From the NCBI GenBank assembly GCA_964485405.1, contig CAZAJG010000015.1, positions 10,308 through 74,307 on the forward strand: 64,000 bases of DNA, written 5' to 3'. The notes below the pieces were generated by a model that saw nothing but the letters and a program-made list of their open reading frames with translations, was not told the DNA's origin and did not search any database. Shown here one piece after another: positions 61,812 through 64,000 of this stretch (position 1 is the first letter of the stretch; the number at the start of each line of letters is the position of its first letter). The translations under genes were made by a program, and so were the position numbers. The stretch comes from CAKZNE01 sp964485405 (GTDB lineage: Bacteria; Bacteroidota; Bacteroidia; Flavobacteriales; Schleiferiaceae).

Positions 61812-64000
61812 TTATTTCACGATGAATGGAATAGCTTCGGTTTGGTTTTCCGTTTTCACAAAGTAAGTACCTGCTCTTAAGTCTTGCAGTCTTACCTCAA
61901 TGGTATTCAGACCTTCTCTGAGCTGTACATTCTCTGTGTGTATGATTTGACCTGTGCTACTGAATACACTCATGGTAGTTTCTTCAGCATTTGCGGAACG
62001 AATACCTACGGTAATCATCTCTCCAGATTCTACTGGGTTTGGATATAGATCAAAGGCTTCTTGTGTTACTACCTGATCGGTGTTTACATCACCATCACTA
62101 TCGGCAATGCTACCTCCTTTCTTAGTAGAAGCTCCACCTCCTGTTGCGTTATCCACAACCAGTGTATAATCTTCTGCTTCTCCATATCCACAATATCCAC
62201 AGCTACTTCCGTAACCGCCCCATCTCATTACTACTCTAACCCTAAGGTTACCCATAGCTGCCCAAGATGGAACTTTGAAGTTTCCAGATTTCATTTTCTT
62301 ACTTTTTCCTGTGTAAACACATTCTTTGTAATCGTAGAAATCACCATCGTTGTTCCAATCTACATATACAGCCCAGTACTCTTTGTACTTCTTACCTGCA
62401 AATCCAGGATAAAGCTTCATGTATACTTTTTGACCTGTATTGGCATGAACCGTTAGGTTGGTGTAGTCTCCATAACCACCGTCATTACCAGAAGTGTTAT
62501 CCACTCCACCGATTTTAACACGATTGATCCACTCATGAGAAGTGTTTCCATTTACATTACAGTATACCGGTGTGCAATCTCCGATGGTTACATCAAAGCT
62601 TGTGCTATCTGTTGCTCCTGTAGCTGTATCTGTAGCTACATAAGTAACGGTAGTATTACCTGTAGTAAATAAACTTCCTGGAGCAGGACCCGCTACTTGA
62701 GCAATAACTACATCGTTTCCACATGGAACTTCCATAATGAATTCGTGTTTGTTACCTCCTCTTCTATCGTACCACTTTCCAGACCATCTTTTTAATACGG
62801 TATGATCTGCTCCGCCAGGACCACAGTAATATCCACCAGTGTTGTTTGGCTCATAGTAAGACCATTTTGTATAGTTTACTGTATCGCCATTTACCCATTC
62901 AAAAGTACCTTCTGTGGTTTGATCGGTAAGACCAATCCAGCTGTAATACGCCTGAACTCTACATGCTAGGTAGTGATTCTCTTGAGCACTATTGATTACG
63001 GCTAGATGACCGCCTGCAGCTTGTGCAGCAGCATCTGCTTCGTACCAAGTATAATTGCTATTATCAGAACAGAAGTAACGGTGACCATTGTACTGACCTA
63101 AATAAATAAATCCTGGAATATTAGTTCCTGCAGGGCAAGTATCTGGGCTACAACTTGAGAAGGTTCCAGCAGATGGAACATCCCAGGTTACATGCTTACC
63201 ACCGATGGAAGTATTACAAGCTAAGTCAATATCGTTCATATCCGCTAATTCTACGTAGTAGCTTTCTTGAACCTCAACATTGGCCGTTGCTGTATTAATA
63301 TTTCCATTGTTATCGATTACAGTAAGAGTTACAGTGTTGTTTCCTAGATTATCACAACCAAAAGTATTTGGTGTAACATCGTAAGAAGCAATTCCACAAG
63401 CATCATTACTTCCGTTGTCTACATCGGCAGGAGAAATGCTAGCATTACCATTTACATCCAATAAGATGCTGATGTTGCTTACTAGAACGGTAGGAGCAAT
63501 AGTATCTATGATGGTTACTTGCGTTTGACAAGTACTTACATTTCCATTGTTATCCGTAACGGTTAAAGTAACTGTGTTTGCACCTACTTCTGCACATGTA
63601 AAGTTGGCTTGATCGATACTTAAAGAAGCGATTCCACAAGCATCATTACTTCCGTTGTTTACATCTGCAGCAACGATAGAAGCATCGCCATTTGCATCCA
63701 ATGCAACGGTTATGTTCTGGCAAACGGCTTGAGGAGCTGTAACATCTACAACCGTTACCATAGCTGTGCAGCTAGAAGCATTTCCGTAGATATCTGTGTT
63801 TGTTAAGGTCACAAAGTTGGCGCCTACATTAGAGCAATCGAAACTGCTTACATCAATAGTAGTAGAAGCAATTCCGCAAGCGTCTGTGCTACCACCATCT
63901 ACATCTGCAGCAATAATGCTTGCATTTCCTGTAGCGTCAAGATTAACGGTAATGTTTTGACAAACACTTGTTGGTGCAATGGTATCTACAACCGTTACAT
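61812..64000 (-). CDS. Third giant T9SS protein (N-terminal part beyond window)
   Basis: The frame is open from the stop near 61812 to the window edge at 64000, so the start lies outside; the apparent start near 63812 is an internal GTG in an HYR-like unit. The visible part has several HYR-like units (SIVAADVNNGSNDACGIASL), a C-type lectin domain (about 63110-62720, TFEWVNGDTVNYTKWSYYEP), a GEVED domain (about 62570-62130) and the T9SS tail (YPNPVESGEMITVGIRSANA, ending PFIVK). The lectin and GEVED parts are nearly identical in residues to those of the 2650-aa protein while the DNA has drifted, pointing to selection on the protein. Confidence 0.9.
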   Translation of the reverse strand, partial: VTVVDTIAPTSVCQNITVNLDATGNASIIAADVDGGSTDACGIASTTIDVSSFDCSNVGANFVTLTNTDIYGNASSCTAMVTVVDVTAPQAVCQNITVALDANGDASIVAADVNNGSNDACGIASLSIDQANFTCAEVGANTVTLTVTDNNGNVSTCQTQVTIIDTIAPTVLVSNISILLDVNGNASISPADVDNGSNDACGIASYDVTPNTFGCDNLGNNTVTLTVIDNNGNINTATANVEVQESYYVELADMNDIDLACNTSIGGKHVTWDVPSAGTFSSCSPDTCPAGTNIPGFIYLGQYNGHRYFCSDNSNYTWYEADAAAQAAGGHLAVINSAQENHYLACRVQAYYSWIGLTDQTTEGTFEWVNGDTVNYTKWSYYEPNNTGGYYCGPGGADHTVLKRWSGKWYDRRGGNKHEFIMEVPCGNDVVIAQVAGPAPGSLFTTGNTTVTYVATDTATGATDSTSFDVTIGDCTPVYCNVNGNTSHEWINRVKIGGVDNTSGNDGGYGDYTNLTVHANTGQKVYMKLYPGFAGKKYKEYWAVYVDWNNDGDFYDYKECVYTGKSKKMKSGNFKVPSWAAMGNLRVRVVMRWGGYGSSCGYCGYGEAEDYTLVVDNATGGGASTKKGGSIADSDGDVNTDQVVTQEAFDLYPNPVESGEMITVGIRSANAEETTMSVFSSTGQIIHTENVQLREGLNTIEVRLQDLRAGTYFVKTENQTEAIPFIVK

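Noticed and set aside
63600..63812. GTG near 63812 as the real start of the third giant gene
   Set aside because: The frame remains open to 64000 with further HYR-like sequence, so the gene begins outside the window.
1..64000. Search for tRNA, rRNA, insertion sequence or prophage genes
   Set aside because: No cloverleaf-like tRNA, rRNA, transposase or phage structural genes were recognised by eye; a proper tRNA/IS scan was not run.

Overview
The window looks like a chromosomal segment of a marine-type Bacteroidota, most likely in the Flavobacteriales. The sequence is AT-rich. Several large secreted proteins end in type IX secretion (T9SS) sorting domains. Lipoproteins carry Bacteroidota-style signal peptides, and families typical of the phylum are present (DUF6157, DUF2490, WG-repeat proteins, lycopene cyclase CrtY, SymE-like toxin). 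This is a draft assembly with three N gaps (39668-39677, 55185-55194, 59006-59105). I saw no rRNA, tRNA, CRISPR array, insertion sequence or integrase gene.

Region 1 (1-14.3 kb) is a loose string of mostly plus-strand, single-gene units: an HxlR regulator diverging from a SnoaL-like secreted protein, a decayed serine hydrolase, a di-haem peroxidase, a zinc-peptidase-like lipoprotein, a DUF5677-like protein, a divergent XRE/SymE pair, acetyltransferase, short SDR, AraC regulator, RibD/DHFR-like reductase, a tiny Kazal lipoprotein, a C45-type amidohydrolase and a serine hydrolase. Imperfect inverted repeats with the polarity of integron attC sites follow some of these genes, so the region may be an old cassette-like accessory zone. 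That last point is inference.

Region 2 (14.3-41.8 kb) holds small stress and housekeeping enzymes: VOC proteins, a class C beta-lactamase-like hydrolase, CrtY, a PepSY-like/DUF2490 pair, three YdeI/OmpD-associated proteins, a BtaA-like DUF3419 enzyme, an M50-like membrane protease, an FMN reductase, an S41 peptidase, two Crp/Fnr regulators with neighbouring effectors, YciI, SRPBCC and DinB proteins, a large WG-repeat protein, an AAC(3)-I-like acetyltransferase, methyltransferase, a polytopic membrane protein, an extended SDR and an SGNH hydrolase.

Region 3 (41.5-64 kb) is almost entirely minus strand and devoted to the cell surface. A seven-gene cluster (41.5-47.5 kb) has a GH16 glycosidase with a T9SS tail, three outer-membrane beta-barrel-like proteins, a PKD/T9SS protein and a coiled-coil-ended repeat protein. 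Three giant T9SS proteins follow in tandem (about 1540 aa, about 2650 aa, and one running off the window end). They are built from a shared N-terminal beta-sandwich-like module, SprB-like repeats, HYR-like repeats, galactose-binding-like modules and, in two of them, a nearly identical C-type lectin plus GEVED tail. All three share a conserved box and hairpin terminator after the stop codon. The first two also share a conserved box about 210 bp before the start. This paralogous adhesin-like array, with its conserved flanks, is the most distinctive system in the window.
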